NCBI GenBank assembly: GCA_028712695.1
Contig: JAQTQZ010000017.1
Location: forward strand, 23,056 to 87,055
Direction: 5' to 3'
DNA from: Methylovulum sp.
GTDB taxonomy: Bacteria; Pseudomonadota; Gammaproteobacteria; Methylococcales; Methylomonadaceae
Length of the DNA: 64,000 bases
The stretch's first letter is position 1. Every line of letters starts with the position of its first letter. The notes below the pieces were generated by a model. It was not told where the DNA came from. It made no database searches and saw only the letters and a list, made by a program, of their open reading frames with translations. Both the position numbers and the translations under genes were made by a program. This document shows, piece by piece, positions 1 through 8,443 of the stretch.

Positions 1-377
1 TTTACGTCGTAACACATCGGCGCCCATTCAAAGGGGTACAATCGGACCAACAGGCACACGGTGGCGACAAAACAAATAAAATAGACCGTGGGGGATATTT
101 TTTGGCGTATTGCTGCGGGTATGAAATACAAGGAAACCGCATTGACAAAAAACGGTTGGAAAGCGATATGGATATAACCCAGCAAGGTGGCAACCTGGTT
201 TCCCGGATTGGCGCAATCGTCTATCACCGTGTAGGTATAGGCCTGCAAGGCTTCCATTAAGGAAAAAAAGCCCAGTGCCGCGCACAACGCCAATGGTTCT
301 TTTTTATAGTAAAAATAAACCGTACTGCTTAAACCGACCGCCGCTAAAACGGTGGACGCTTCGCCACTCCAACACAT
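1..377 (-). CDS. DUF5765-like membrane protein (3' end outside window)
   Basis: Reading the minus strand from ATG at 377 gives an open frame to the window edge. It begins MCWSGEASTVLAAVGL and contains ALGFFSLMEALQAYTY, CANPGNQVATLLGYIHIAFQ and PFFVNAVSLYFIPAA. The N-terminal MCWS-x-EAS, the central MEALQ and the HIxFQPFFxNA segment are what I know from DUF5765 integral membrane proteins of unknown function. At least three hydrophobic segments are visible. A Shine-Dalgarno AGGGGA lies just before the ATG, which supports this start. The C-terminus is missing because the gene leaves the window. It is divergent from the deacetylase gene to its right. The family call is from memory of the motif; the function is unknown. 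Confidence 0.7.
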   Translation of the reverse strand, partial: MCWSGEASTVLAAVGLSSTVYFYYKKEPLALCAALGFFSLMEALQAYTYTVIDDCANPGNQVATLLGYIHIAFQPFFVNAVSLYFIPAAIRQKISPTVYFICFVATVCLLVRLYPFEWAPMCYDV

Positions 378-736
378 ACCCGTCCCCTGCTCTTCTTGCT
401 ATTATTGTTTATCCCTGACGGCTGGCTGTGGGTGCAAAAAGTGGGTGCTAAATCCAACTCAGCGCTTGGTCATTTACCTCAAGGGGTGGGATAGTAGGGA
501 TATGTCGGGCATTTGGCAATGGTTATCAATAATTACTGTCCTTTGCTGATGATTTTCACCGGTTGGCAACCAATGCCCAGCGGTTACTGTCTATTTCATC
601 CCCACTGGACTCCATCAATAACGCACAGCAAGAGGGTTTCGCCTCCCTTCCCGCCCGACGTTATGGCAGGGAACCAGAACCCGGCGAGCGCAGGGGGAAT
701 ACATCACACCCTAGAAATACCAATGGAAAATCCAAA
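378..736. other. intergenic region, divergent promoters
   Basis: This stretch separates two divergent genes and should hold both promoters. Open frames crossing it have no Shine-Dalgarno site and no recognisable product. I see no clear terminator, repeat or RNA. Confidence 0.4.
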
Positions 737-1540
737 TTGAAAAACACGTTAACAATCAAAGCAACTTTTAAGCATTCCCTTTGGTTTATCATCCTTATTG
801 CGGGTCTTTTGTCAGGATGCGTCACCAAACCTGATATAGCCCCTCCCCTTGGAGAAAGCACAACAAAAAAAGCCGAGTTTATGCTCAGTTTTGACGATGG
901 CCCCCTGCCCGATACAACAGGGCGCGTGCTGGATGCTTTGGCAACACTCAAGGCCATTGACGGCAAACCGGTAAAGGCCGGTTTTTTCCTTTTAGCCGAT
1001 GCGCCGGATAAATTTTGGCAACAGCGGCTTTATTACGCCCCATACGAGCTCTGGACGGACAAGGGCAGCATCGCAAAATACCCAAAAGTTGCCCAACGGA
1101 TCAAGCAGGCCGGGCATTTTATTGGCAATCATACGACCCATCATGCTTGGTTCCATTGGCCTTGGCTGGATGCACCGGAGGCTGTGTTGGCTGAATTCAC
1201 TGAGTGGGAAGCCATTTCTAAACGGGTTTTAGGCGCACCAAACACACGCCTGTTCCGTCCCCCCTATTTTATTCTCACCCAAAACGGGCGTGAAACCGCT
1301 AACCGCTTAGGCTATCAAATAGTCATGGGGAAATCAGTAGGTGACGCAATACCGGACATAACGGTGGATGAAATTAAGGAAAAAACCCAATCTATTTTGG
1401 CGGCATGGCATAAACCTTACCCTTGCGTGTTGACATTTCACGACAATCGCCCAGCCACCTACGGGCATCTCAGCGAAATTGTCAGCTATCTGCAGCAACA
1501 GGGGTTTCGCCTTGTTCATTTTGACCCTGAACGGTTATGA
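737..1540 (+). CDS. polysaccharide deacetylase (NodB domain) lipoprotein
   Basis: Predicted metal-dependent carbohydrate esterase (CE4/NodB fold) that removes acetyl groups from an envelope or extracellular polysaccharide. Visible motifs in order: LSFDDGP (catalytic Asp and metal Asp), GNHTTHH (metal-binding His pair), RPPYF (RxxPY motif) and LTFHDNRP (catalytic His). The in-frame TTG at 737 follows GGAAAA and gives a signal peptide KATFKHSLWFIILIAGLLSGC, whose LLSGC is a lipobox, so the mature protein should be lipid-anchored at Cys28. The frame stays open further upstream to 563, but that extension is low in sense and would bury the signal peptide, so I reject it. The predicted length is 267 residues. 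The exact substrate cannot be read from the sequence. Confidence 0.8.
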   Translation: MKNTLTIKATFKHSLWFIILIAGLLSGCVTKPDIAPPLGESTTKKAEFMLSFDDGPLPDTTGRVLDALATLKAIDGKPVKAGFFLLADAPDKFWQQRLYYAPYELWTDKGSIAKYPKVAQRIKQAGHFIGNHTTHHAWFHWPWLDAPEAVLAEFTEWEAISKRVLGAPNTRLFRPPYFILTQNGRETANRLGYQIVMGKSVGDAIPDITVDEIKEKTQSILAAWHKPYPCVLTFHDNRPATYGHLSEIVSYLQQQGFRLVHFDPERL

Positions 1541-1692
1541 AATAACCGGCAATGCCTTCGCTTATAGCCTTGGGATGAAGTTTATCAAAGGAATTAAGCA
1601 GTGTTTTTTAAGTTAAATTCAGATTTACGGCTTTTGGCGTATAATGCGCTTCTTTGTTGCCCTTTATGTAAGTAAAAAAAACCATTATCTCC

Positions 1693-2112
1693 ATGCGTTC
1701 AACTTTCCGCCTACCGCTTGTCGCTTTTCTGGTGCTGCTACAGTTAGTTGCGCCGTTAGTACATGCGCATACAGGAAAAATGGCTTTTACTTTACCAGCA
1801 ACCAACGCTGGCAAACTGCATGTTCCAGGCTTGGAAATGCTGGTTATAGCAGCAACGGATAATAGCCAATACATCCTCTCCGCCCTTGATACGCCTTCAG
1901 AAGGTGCTATCTTCGGTGTCGATACCGGCATTAAACAACATCAGGCCAATAACCTGAACGATGCCGACAACAGCTTTTATTTACATCAGAAAACGCTTGT
2001 TTTTAACGCGCCTATCTCGCCGTTCGACACTAATTTCTCGCCGCAAACAACGGTTTTTATTAGCCGACCACCTGTTTCTTCCCATACCCCACGCGCACCA
2101 CCCGCCCGATAA
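1693..2112 (+). CDS. small secreted protein upstream of RND efflux genes
   Basis: A 139-residue protein with a clear signal peptide (LPLVAFLVLLQLVAPLVHA, likely cleaved before HTGK). It contains GKLHVPGLEM near the mature N-terminus and ends in HTPRAPPAR. I recall short proteins with an LHxPGLE segment and a terminal PRAPP next to CzcCBA-type efflux operons in methylotrophs and nitrifiers, but no function is established. His residues in the mature part could bind metal; that is inference. No good Shine-Dalgarno site precedes the ATG. It sits 200 bp before the outer-membrane factor gene on the same strand and may be co-transcribed with it. Confidence 0.55.
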   Translation: MRSTFRLPLVAFLVLLQLVAPLVHAHTGKMAFTLPATNAGKLHVPGLEMLVIAATDNSQYILSALDTPSEGAIFGVDTGIKQHQANNLNDADNSFYLHQKTLVFNAPISPFDTNFSPQTTVFISRPPVSSHTPRAPPAR

Positions 2113-2314
2113 CCCTCGTTTTTTTATTGCGGAACAAGCCGTCTAACGGCCCATTTCGCCGCCGTTCACTATCCACCACAACCAAAAATTGCGCAGGCCA
2201 AGACCTGTGACTTTTGGTTTATCGCCCAAATTTTAAGTTGGGCGGGCGTGATATTGAACCGTAGACTTTTCATGCACTTTTATAAAGCGGTTTCTACCGC
2301 ATTGAGCTTATCTT

Positions 2315-3628
2315 ATGATTCCTTTACCTCCCCGCTTCCTGCGCAGGCCTGGAAACCAAAGCCTGCAGATGATTATGCTGGCGCATCTGTTGGGAGTTGC
2401 GTCTTTTCCTTGCGCGGCGTTAAACCATTCAGAGGCAACCGTTATAAAACCGACTATTGTCGCCCATCACGACCTCGTTGAAGTTGACCCGTCCTTAGGT
2501 TTGTCCAAGCTTATTGACCTGACCTTAGAAAAATACCCTGACGCCACTTGGCTTGACTCATTGGAAGAAGAGGCCGCCGCGTTGCGCAAACGCGGGGAAA
2601 GCTGGACTTCGGGCGCCTCGCAAGCCGGTTTGCGTTATCAGGAAGCCACCAGTGGGACGCTACATTATATTGATGCCACCGTACAAGTCCCGCTATGGAA
2701 CTTAGGGCAGCGTGATGCCCAACAAAAAGTGGGCGAGCAAGCACAAGCCAGCAGCCAATCCCAAGCACAAGCCACTAAGCTGCGCGTGGCCGGTTTGGTC
2801 AGGATCGCTTTATGGGACATGGCCCTGCAAAGGATCCGTTACGAACAGGCGCAAGTTGAAGCCGCAACTTTTGAACAATTATTGGCCAAAGTTAAACGCC
2901 GCGTTGAATTAGGCGACTTGCCCCGTGCCGATGAACTGCTGGCGCATTCTGAACTGTTGCAAAAACGCTCGGTGCTGACCTTGGCGGAAGCTGAACTGAT
3001 GCACGCCCGCAAACGTTATGCCAGCATCACCCAAACCACTAAAATCCCTGCCAACTTCCAAGAAAACCTGGTGCCATTAAAAGAAATCCAGCAAAACCAT
3101 CCGGCCCTTGCCGCGATAAACAGCCAGATCGACCGTAAGCGCGCCGAGCTTGACGCGCTTAAATTGGTGGGTTCCGGGCAAACCAATGTGGTGGTCGGCA
3201 TCAATAGCGACAGCATGACCAGCGACCCGCGCAGTAACAAAACCGAAAGTTTTAATATCGGCGTCAACGTACCTTTTGGCGGTAGTGCGCATAGCCAACC
3301 CCAAATTGCCGCCATGAATGTTGAATTAAATAAGCTAGTTGCCCAACGCGAACAGCTCTTCAGGGATTTGGAACAAATGCACCATGAGGCCGAGCATAAC
3401 CTGAAAGTCAATCAGGTCGAACTGGACATTGCCAATGAATTACAACAAGTTGCGGAAGAGCATTTAAATATGACTGAACTGAGTTTTTCGGTCGGTGAAA
3501 TTAATTTGATGGACTTGTTAAAAATCCAGTCCCGGACCCATCTCGCTATCCTTAATGCTAAAGAACGTGCCGTTATGCTGCAACGTGACCAGGCGATCTA
3601 TAACCAGGCAGTAGGAGTTATGCCATGA
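2315..3628 (+). CDS. outer-membrane channel of metal RND efflux system (CzcC/TolC family)
   Basis: Outer-membrane factor of a tripartite efflux pump. The 437-residue protein has the long alternating helical layout of the TolC/OEP family: Q/A/E-rich coiled-coil stretches around residues 130-230 and 330-430, with beta segments such as VVVGINSDSM and FNIGVNVPFGG. Two halves of similar design are visible. The start at 2315 includes a basic n-region (RFLRRP) before a hydrophobic stretch; an internal Met at residue 19 (MIMLAHLLGV) is an alternative start. The stop codon overlaps the start of the adaptor gene in ATGA, so the two are translationally coupled. Confidence 0.8.
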   Translation: MIPLPPRFLRRPGNQSLQMIMLAHLLGVASFPCAALNHSEATVIKPTIVAHHDLVEVDPSLGLSKLIDLTLEKYPDATWLDSLEEEAAALRKRGESWTSGASQAGLRYQEATSGTLHYIDATVQVPLWNLGQRDAQQKVGEQAQASSQSQAQATKLRVAGLVRIALWDMALQRIRYEQAQVEAATFEQLLAKVKRRVELGDLPRADELLAHSELLQKRSVLTLAEAELMHARKRYASITQTTKIPANFQENLVPLKEIQQNHPALAAINSQIDRKRAELDALKLVGSGQTNVVVGINSDSMTSDPRSNKTESFNIGVNVPFGGSAHSQPQIAAMNVELNKLVAQREQLFRDLEQMHHEAEHNLKVNQVELDIANELQQVAEEHLNMTELSFSVGEINLMDLLKIQSRTHLAILNAKERAVMLQRDQAIYNQAVGVMP

Positions 3629-4728
3629 AACTAATTAAATCTGTATTATTGCTGGCCTCATTGACAGCACTTGTTTGCCCTATCGCACAAGCTGAAGATA
3701 CCGTGCAAATGTCCGCTGAACATATCAATAACTTAGGCGTGATACTGGGAAAACTTAGCCCCGCCTCACAAATCCCGGTGTTGTATGCACCCGCTAAAGT
3801 GGTCATCCCGCCTACCCAAGAATATATCGTCAGTGCATCGCAAGCGGGGTTGGTGACCAAACTGACGGCGGCGATAGGCGATAACGTAAAAAAAGGCGCT
3901 GTGCTGGCACAAATTAACAGCCCTGCGTTACTGACCTTGCAAGGGCAATACCTTAAAGCAGATAGCGTGCTGCACTTGGCCTCCGCCACTTACAACCGCG
4001 ATAAAATGCTATTGAAAGATGGCGTCATCTCCGACCGTCGTAAACAGGAAACCCTAAGCCAATACAACGCCGCCTTATTAGACGTTAATGAAGCCAAACA
4101 ACTGCTGCAAATTGCCGGCATGTCGGCGGGCGACATTAACCGTCTGGGCAGTTCACAACGGTTAAACAGCGAGCTTAACGTCCTATCCCCCTTATCGGGC
4201 GTCGTTATCGACCGGATGGCCGTTGCCGGTACACGCGTTGACAGCCAAGCGCCGCTTTATCGCATTGCCAATCTTGATGAGCTGTGGCTGGAAATCAATA
4301 TTCCGCAAGAGCGCATCGGCGATATTAAAATCGGCGACAAAGTTTTAATTGAAAATACCCCAATCAGCGCCAAAATCAGTTTGTTGGGGCAGAGCGTCAA
4401 TCCGGCAAACCAAACCCTGCTGGCGCGTGCCGTCATCAAAGGCGACCAATCGACCGTGCGTGCCGGGCAAAAAATCAACATCCAAGTGATCCAGCCTAGC
4501 GAAAAAGCCCTTTTCAGCATCCCTAATGCCGCTATTGCACAAAATGAAGGCAAATCCTTCATTTTTATCCGCACCCCCTCTGGTTTTTCAGTGAAACCAA
4601 TAGACATTATCGGCAAACAGGCTGAAGAATCAATCATTAGCGGCGACCTCGACGGTAACGAAGAGATTGCGGTTAAGGGTGCGGTGGCGCTAAAAGCCAA
4701 TTGGTTAGGCTTGGGGAGTGGCGAATAA
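3625..4728 (+). CDS. periplasmic adaptor of metal RND efflux system (CzcB/CusB family)
   Basis: Membrane-fusion protein linking the inner-membrane pump to the outer-membrane channel. Residues 1-24 form a signal peptide (MKLIKSVLLLASLTALVCPIAQA). Next come a barrel-sandwich lipoyl-like half motif (VTKLTAAIGDNVKKGAVLAQ), a helical hairpin with Q/L heptads (about residues 105-170) and the second lipoyl half (VLSPLSGVVIDRMAVAGTRV). A beta-barrel segment (LWLEINIPQERIGDIKIGDK) and a membrane-proximal domain follow. This order is characteristic of the family. The start overlaps the preceding stop (ATGA) and the stop shares one base with the pump start (TAATG). No N-terminal CusB-type Met metal-binding cluster is obvious. 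Confidence 0.85.
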   Translation: MKLIKSVLLLASLTALVCPIAQAEDTVQMSAEHINNLGVILGKLSPASQIPVLYAPAKVVIPPTQEYIVSASQAGLVTKLTAAIGDNVKKGAVLAQINSPALLTLQGQYLKADSVLHLASATYNRDKMLLKDGVISDRRKQETLSQYNAALLDVNEAKQLLQIAGMSAGDINRLGSSQRLNSELNVLSPLSGVVIDRMAVAGTRVDSQAPLYRIANLDELWLEINIPQERIGDIKIGDKVLIENTPISAKISLLGQSVNPANQTLLARAVIKGDQSTVRAGQKINIQVIQPSEKALFSIPNAAIAQNEGKSFIFIRTPSGFSVKPIDIIGKQAEESIISGDLDGNEEIAVKGAVALKANWLGLGSGE

Positions 4729-7700
4729 TGGCTACCCTGATCCGCTTTGCGCTAAGCCAGCGGCTGTTGATGATGATTGTGGTCTTGCTGTTGGCAGGTG
4801 GCGGCTATCACGCCTTTCAAAACATCCCCATCGACGCCTTTCCTGAAGTGTCGCCCACGCAAGTCAAAATTATCGTCAAAGCGCCGGGAATGACGCCGGA
4901 AGAAGTTGAAGCGCGGATCACCGCGCCCATCGAAGTGGAGCTGTTGGGCATTCCGCACCAGACCATGCTGCGCTCCATCGCCAAATACGCGCTGACCGAC
5001 ATCACCGTCGATTTCACCGAAGGCACCGACATTTATTGGGCACGCCAGCAAATTGCCGAACGCCTGAACACGCTGTGGGGCAATTTGCCTAAAGGCGTTG
5101 AAGGCGGCATTGCGCCGATGACCACGCCGTTAGGTGAGATGTTTATGTTCACCATTGAAGGCGGTGATTTAAGCCTGATGGAACGCCGCAGCTTGTTGGA
5201 CTGGGTGATACGCCCTGCCCTGCGGACGGTGTCCGGCGTTGCCGATGTCAATTCGCTCGGCGGCCTGGTCAGAAGTTTTGAGGTCATCCCCGACAATATC
5301 CGGCTTGCTGCGCGGGGCATCAGCATGGATAGCCTCATGAACGCATTGCAGCACAATAACAGCAACGATGGCGCAGGCCGCCTGACAGACGGCGAAGAAG
5401 CGCTGATCGTCCGTGCCGAAGGGCGGATCAAGACCTTGGACGATGTCCGCAGCATTGTCGTTGATAACAAAAACGGCATTCCGGTCACGGTGGGCGATAT
5501 TGCCGACATTAAAATCGGCGCATTGACCCGTTACGGGGCAGTCAGCAAAAACGGCGAGGGTGAAGCCGTCACCGGCCTGGTGCTAAGCTTGCGCGGTGCC
5601 AACGCCCGCCAAACGATTGTCGGCATCGAGAAAAAACTGGAGGACATCAGCAAGGGCTTTCCTGAAGGCGTCAGCGCGAAAGTGTTTTACAATCGCGGCA
5701 ATTTGGTCGATAAAGCCGTAGACACCGTCACCCATGCGTTGTTAGAAGCGATAGCCTTAGTGGTGGTGTTGCTGCTGTTGTTCTTGGGCAATCTGCGGGC
5801 GGCATTGGTGGTGGCATTGGCCTTACCCTTAGCGGCACTGTTCACGTTTATTTTAATGAACAGCATGGGCATGTCGGCAAACTTGATGAGCCTTGGCGGC
5901 TTGGCGATTGCCATCGGGATGCTGGTCGATGCGGCCGTGGTGGTGGTGGAGAACCTCATCACCCATTTGGCGCACACCGAAAAAGCCCAGCGCCTGCCCC
6001 GCCTGCACGTCATTTACCGCGCAACCGCCGAGGTTGCCGCCTCCGTGACCGCCGGCATCTTAATCATCATCATCGTATTTTTGCCGTTGCTGACCTTGCA
6101 GGGCTTGGAAGGCAAATTATTTACGCCCGTTGCATTGACGATAGTGTTCGCGCTTAGCGGTTCGCTGATCCTGTCATTGACGATCATTCCGGTGATTGCC
6201 TCCTACTTGCTCAAAGAAGTCTCCCACGAAGAGCCTTGGTTGCCCCGGCAATTGCAAAAGCTGTATCAACCCACCTTGGCGTGGTGCATTGACAACAACA
6301 AAATTGTTTTTGCCGGTGCGGGTGGTTTATTGGTCGTGACCGTCCTAGTCTTCACCCAAATAGGCAGCACCTTCATGCCGACGATGGATGAAGGCGACAT
6401 TATTTTACAGCTGGAAAAACTGCCCTCCATCACGCTCAAAGATTCGGTTGCGCTGGATGGTCAAGTGCAAAAAAGCTTGCTGAAAAATATCCCGGAAATT
6501 GCTTCAGTTGTCTCGCGGGTCGGCTCTGACGAATTGGGGCTAGACCCGATGGGCTTGAACGAAACCGACACGTTTTTAATACTCAAACCCAAAGACCAAT
6601 GGCGTATGCACAGCAAAGAGGAATTGATCGAGGAAATCCGTAAAGTGATGGCGCAAACGCCGGGCATTGCGTTCGGTTTCACGCAACCGATTGAAATGCG
6701 CGTTTCGGAAATGCTCACCGGCACACGCGGCGACGTGGCGGTGAAATTATTTGGCTCAGACCTTGCCGTGCTGAATGAAAAAGCCAATGAAATTGCCGAA
6801 ATTTTAAAACATATCACCGGCTCCAGTGACGTGTTCGCCAAACAAAATGACGGTATGCAGTTTTTACAACTGACCATTGACCGGTCGGCCGCCGGACGCT
6901 TGGGACTGGATAGCGACAGCATAGAAACCCTGCTACGCGCCCAGATCGAAGGCCTAAATTTGGGCATTGTGCAGGAAGGCATCAAACGCACGCCATTGCT
7001 GTTGCGCGGCAACAGCAACACCGCCAGCTTTGACAACTTGCAAATCACCCTGCCCAACGGCGGGCATGTGCCAGTCACTGCCATTGCCAAACTGGCTAAA
7101 GTGGAAGGCGTAGTGTCGATAGGCCGTGAACGCGGCCAACGTTTTGTGGTGGTGCGCAGCAACGTGCAAGACCGTGACTTGGTCGGTTTTGTTGACGAAG
7201 CCCGCAAAGCGGTTGCCGATAAAGTAAAATTGCCGACCGGCTATTTTGTCGAATTCGGCGGCCAGTTTGAGAACCAGCAACGCGCCGCCGCAACCTTGTC
7301 ATTGGTCGTGCCCATTTCTTTGGGCTTAATTTTTCTCTTATTGTTTTCAACGTTCGGTTCTGTCAGGCAAGCCACGCTGGTATTGTCCAATATCCCGCTG
7401 GCTATGGTCGGTGGCGTGTTTGCACTATGGTTGTCCGGTGAATATTTATCGGTGCCAGCCTCGGTGGGCTTTATCGCCTTGCTGGGGATTGCGGTGCTGA
7501 ATGGTGTCGTGATGGTGAGTTATTTTAACCAGCTCTTGGCTACCGGCATGGACATGGCCAGAGTTGTCATTATTGGCTCGTCACGCCGGTTACGGCCCGT
7601 GCTGATGACCGCCAGTATCGCGGCCTTCGGTTTGATACCGCTGCTGTTTGCCACCGGCCCAGGATCTGAAATCCAGCGTCCGTTGGCGATAGTGGTTATC

Positions 7701-7799
7701 GGCGGGCTGGTTTCATCAACCTTCTTAACCCTATTTTTGTTGCCGATTTTGTTTAAATTGTTCGGGCAAGCAAAAATCTCACAAGAGGCCAACGCATGA
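4728..7799 (+). CDS. heavy-metal RND efflux pump (CzcA/CusA family)
   Basis: Inner-membrane proton/metal antiporter of about 1023 residues, the usual size for HME-RND pumps. It starts MATLIRFALSQRLLMMI; the frame is open nine codons upstream, but ATG 4728 forms a TAATG junction with the adaptor stop. Family signatures include NIPIDAFPEVSPTQV, the periplasmic pore domain and twelve expected membrane helices. TM4 reads IAIGMLVDAAVVVVEN, which has CusA-like spacing with an Ala where CzcA carries its extra Asp. The porter segment DPMGLNETDTF is CzcA-like and lacks the CusA methionine there. The substrate (divalent or monovalent metal) is therefore not decided by sequence. It is followed by an overlapping DUF3240 gene. 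Confidence 0.85.
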   Translation: MATLIRFALSQRLLMMIVVLLLAGGGYHAFQNIPIDAFPEVSPTQVKIIVKAPGMTPEEVEARITAPIEVELLGIPHQTMLRSIAKYALTDITVDFTEGTDIYWARQQIAERLNTLWGNLPKGVEGGIAPMTTPLGEMFMFTIEGGDLSLMERRSLLDWVIRPALRTVSGVADVNSLGGLVRSFEVIPDNIRLAARGISMDSLMNALQHNNSNDGAGRLTDGEEALIVRAEGRIKTLDDVRSIVVDNKNGIPVTVGDIADIKIGALTRYGAVSKNGEGEAVTGLVLSLRGANARQTIVGIEKKLEDISKGFPEGVSAKVFYNRGNLVDKAVDTVTHALLEAIALVVVLLLLFLGNLRAALVVALALPLAALFTFILMNSMGMSANLMSLGGLAIAIGMLVDAAVVVVENLITHLAHTEKAQRLPRLHVIYRATAEVAASVTAGILIIIIVFLPLLTLQGLEGKLFTPVALTIVFALSGSLILSLTIIPVIASYLLKEVSHEEPWLPRQLQKLYQPTLAWCIDNNKIVFAGAGGLLVVTVLVFTQIGSTFMPTMDEGDIILQLEKLPSITLKDSVALDGQVQKSLLKNIPEIASVVSRVGSDELGLDPMGLNETDTFLILKPKDQWRMHSKEELIEEIRKVMAQTPGIAFGFTQPIEMRVSEMLTGTRGDVAVKLFGSDLAVLNEKANEIAEILKHITGSSDVFAKQNDGMQFLQLTIDRSAAGRLGLDSDSIETLLRAQIEGLNLGIVQEGIKRTPLLLRGNSNTASFDNLQITLPNGGHVPVTAIAKLAKVEGVVSIGRERGQRFVVVRSNVQDRDLVGFVDEARKAVADKVKLPTGYFVEFGGQFENQQRAAATLSLVVPISLGLIFLLLFSTFGSVRQATLVLSNIPLAMVGGVFALWLSGEYLSVPASVGFIALLGIAVLNGVVMVSYFNQLLATGMDMARVVIIGSSRRLRPVLMTASIAAFGLIPLLFATGPGSEIQRPLAIVVIGGLVSSTFLTLFLLPILFKLFGQAKISQEANA

Positions 7800-8101
7800 T
7801 GCACCAAGAATATTTAGTCACCCTGAATGTACCGCCCAGCCTTGACGAGTCCATCGTGGACTGCCTGCTCATGCTGGAAGCCGAACACGGCTTTAGCAGC
7901 TTCACCGTCAACGCCCATCATCATGAAAACAAAGGCTTGTCGCTTGCCGAACAGGTCAGCGGCCGACAAAAAAGACTCCGTTTTCAGATGTATGTCAATG
8001 CCGAAGGTTTGGCGACATTGTTGACCCAATTGCAGGAGGAGTTTTCAGGCTCCGGCATTCAATATTGGGTGTTGCCGGTAATTGAGAAAGGTGTTATTTA
8101 A
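7796..8101 (+). CDS. DUF3240 family protein
   Basis: A 101-residue protein starting MMHQEYLVTLNVPPSLDESI, with EHGFSSFTVNAHHHEN in the middle and a C-terminal VLPVIEKGVI. The length and the VTLNVPPSLDE...VDCLL pattern match DUF3240, a small PII-like ferredoxin-fold family often encoded behind CzcCBA-type pumps. A regulatory or metal-sensing role is suspected but not proven. The AHHHEN cluster could bind metal. Its ATG overlaps the pump stop (ATGA), so it is the fourth gene of the operon. A degenerate copy of its last 34 bases occurs about 2.2 kb downstream at 10278-10312. Confidence 0.7.
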   Translation: MMHQEYLVTLNVPPSLDESIVDCLLMLEAEHGFSSFTVNAHHHENKGLSLAEQVSGRQKRLRFQMYVNAEGLATLLTQLQEEFSGSGIQYWVLPVIEKGVI

Positions 8102-8362
8102 CCATAAGGAGGGGTATTGTTGAGTGCTTACCCGGTAAAATAAGACGCTACAGGCGGGTGTTTTTACCGCTCGAAAAACGTGTCAGAAACCACATGGGCT
8201 TCGTCCGTTTCGCCCCGCCGTTCCTTTAGCTACACTGAAATGTCTACAGAGGCCCGCATAAATAATGCATAATTATCCGGCGGGTCAGCAGGCCAGTGAT
8301 TAGCAAAGTATAGATATCAAGCCGCGTCCCATTTCCACCATTTTTTTCATTTCGGAGAGATT
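8102..8362. other. intergenic region after efflux operon
   Basis: This stretch contains no convincing gene. It should carry the end of the efflux transcript and the promoter of the secreted-protein gene. I see no strong T-tailed hairpin. Confidence 0.3.
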
Positions 8363-8443
8363 ATGAAAGACACCATAATTTGCATAGGGTCAACGACAGC
8401 ATCCCCGCCCAGCAAATCTAAAATAGGAGAAGACTATGCGTAA
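8363..8443 (+). CDS. possible 26-residue leader ORF
   Basis: ATG at 8363 is preceded by GGAGAG at good spacing and opens a frame of 26 codons beginning MKDTIICIG and ending KIGEDYA. The stop TAA lies 6 bases inside the next gene, whose own GGAGAAG ribosome site is contained in this short frame. The layout fits a translationally coupled leader peptide. There is no homology evidence, and it may be chance. Confidence 0.25.
   Translation: MKDTIICIGSTTASPPSKSKIGEDYA

Noticed and set aside
563..736. 58-codon N-terminal extension of the deacetylase
   Set aside because: It would place a clear lipoprotein signal peptide internally. The TTG at 737 directly before the signal peptide is more sensible.
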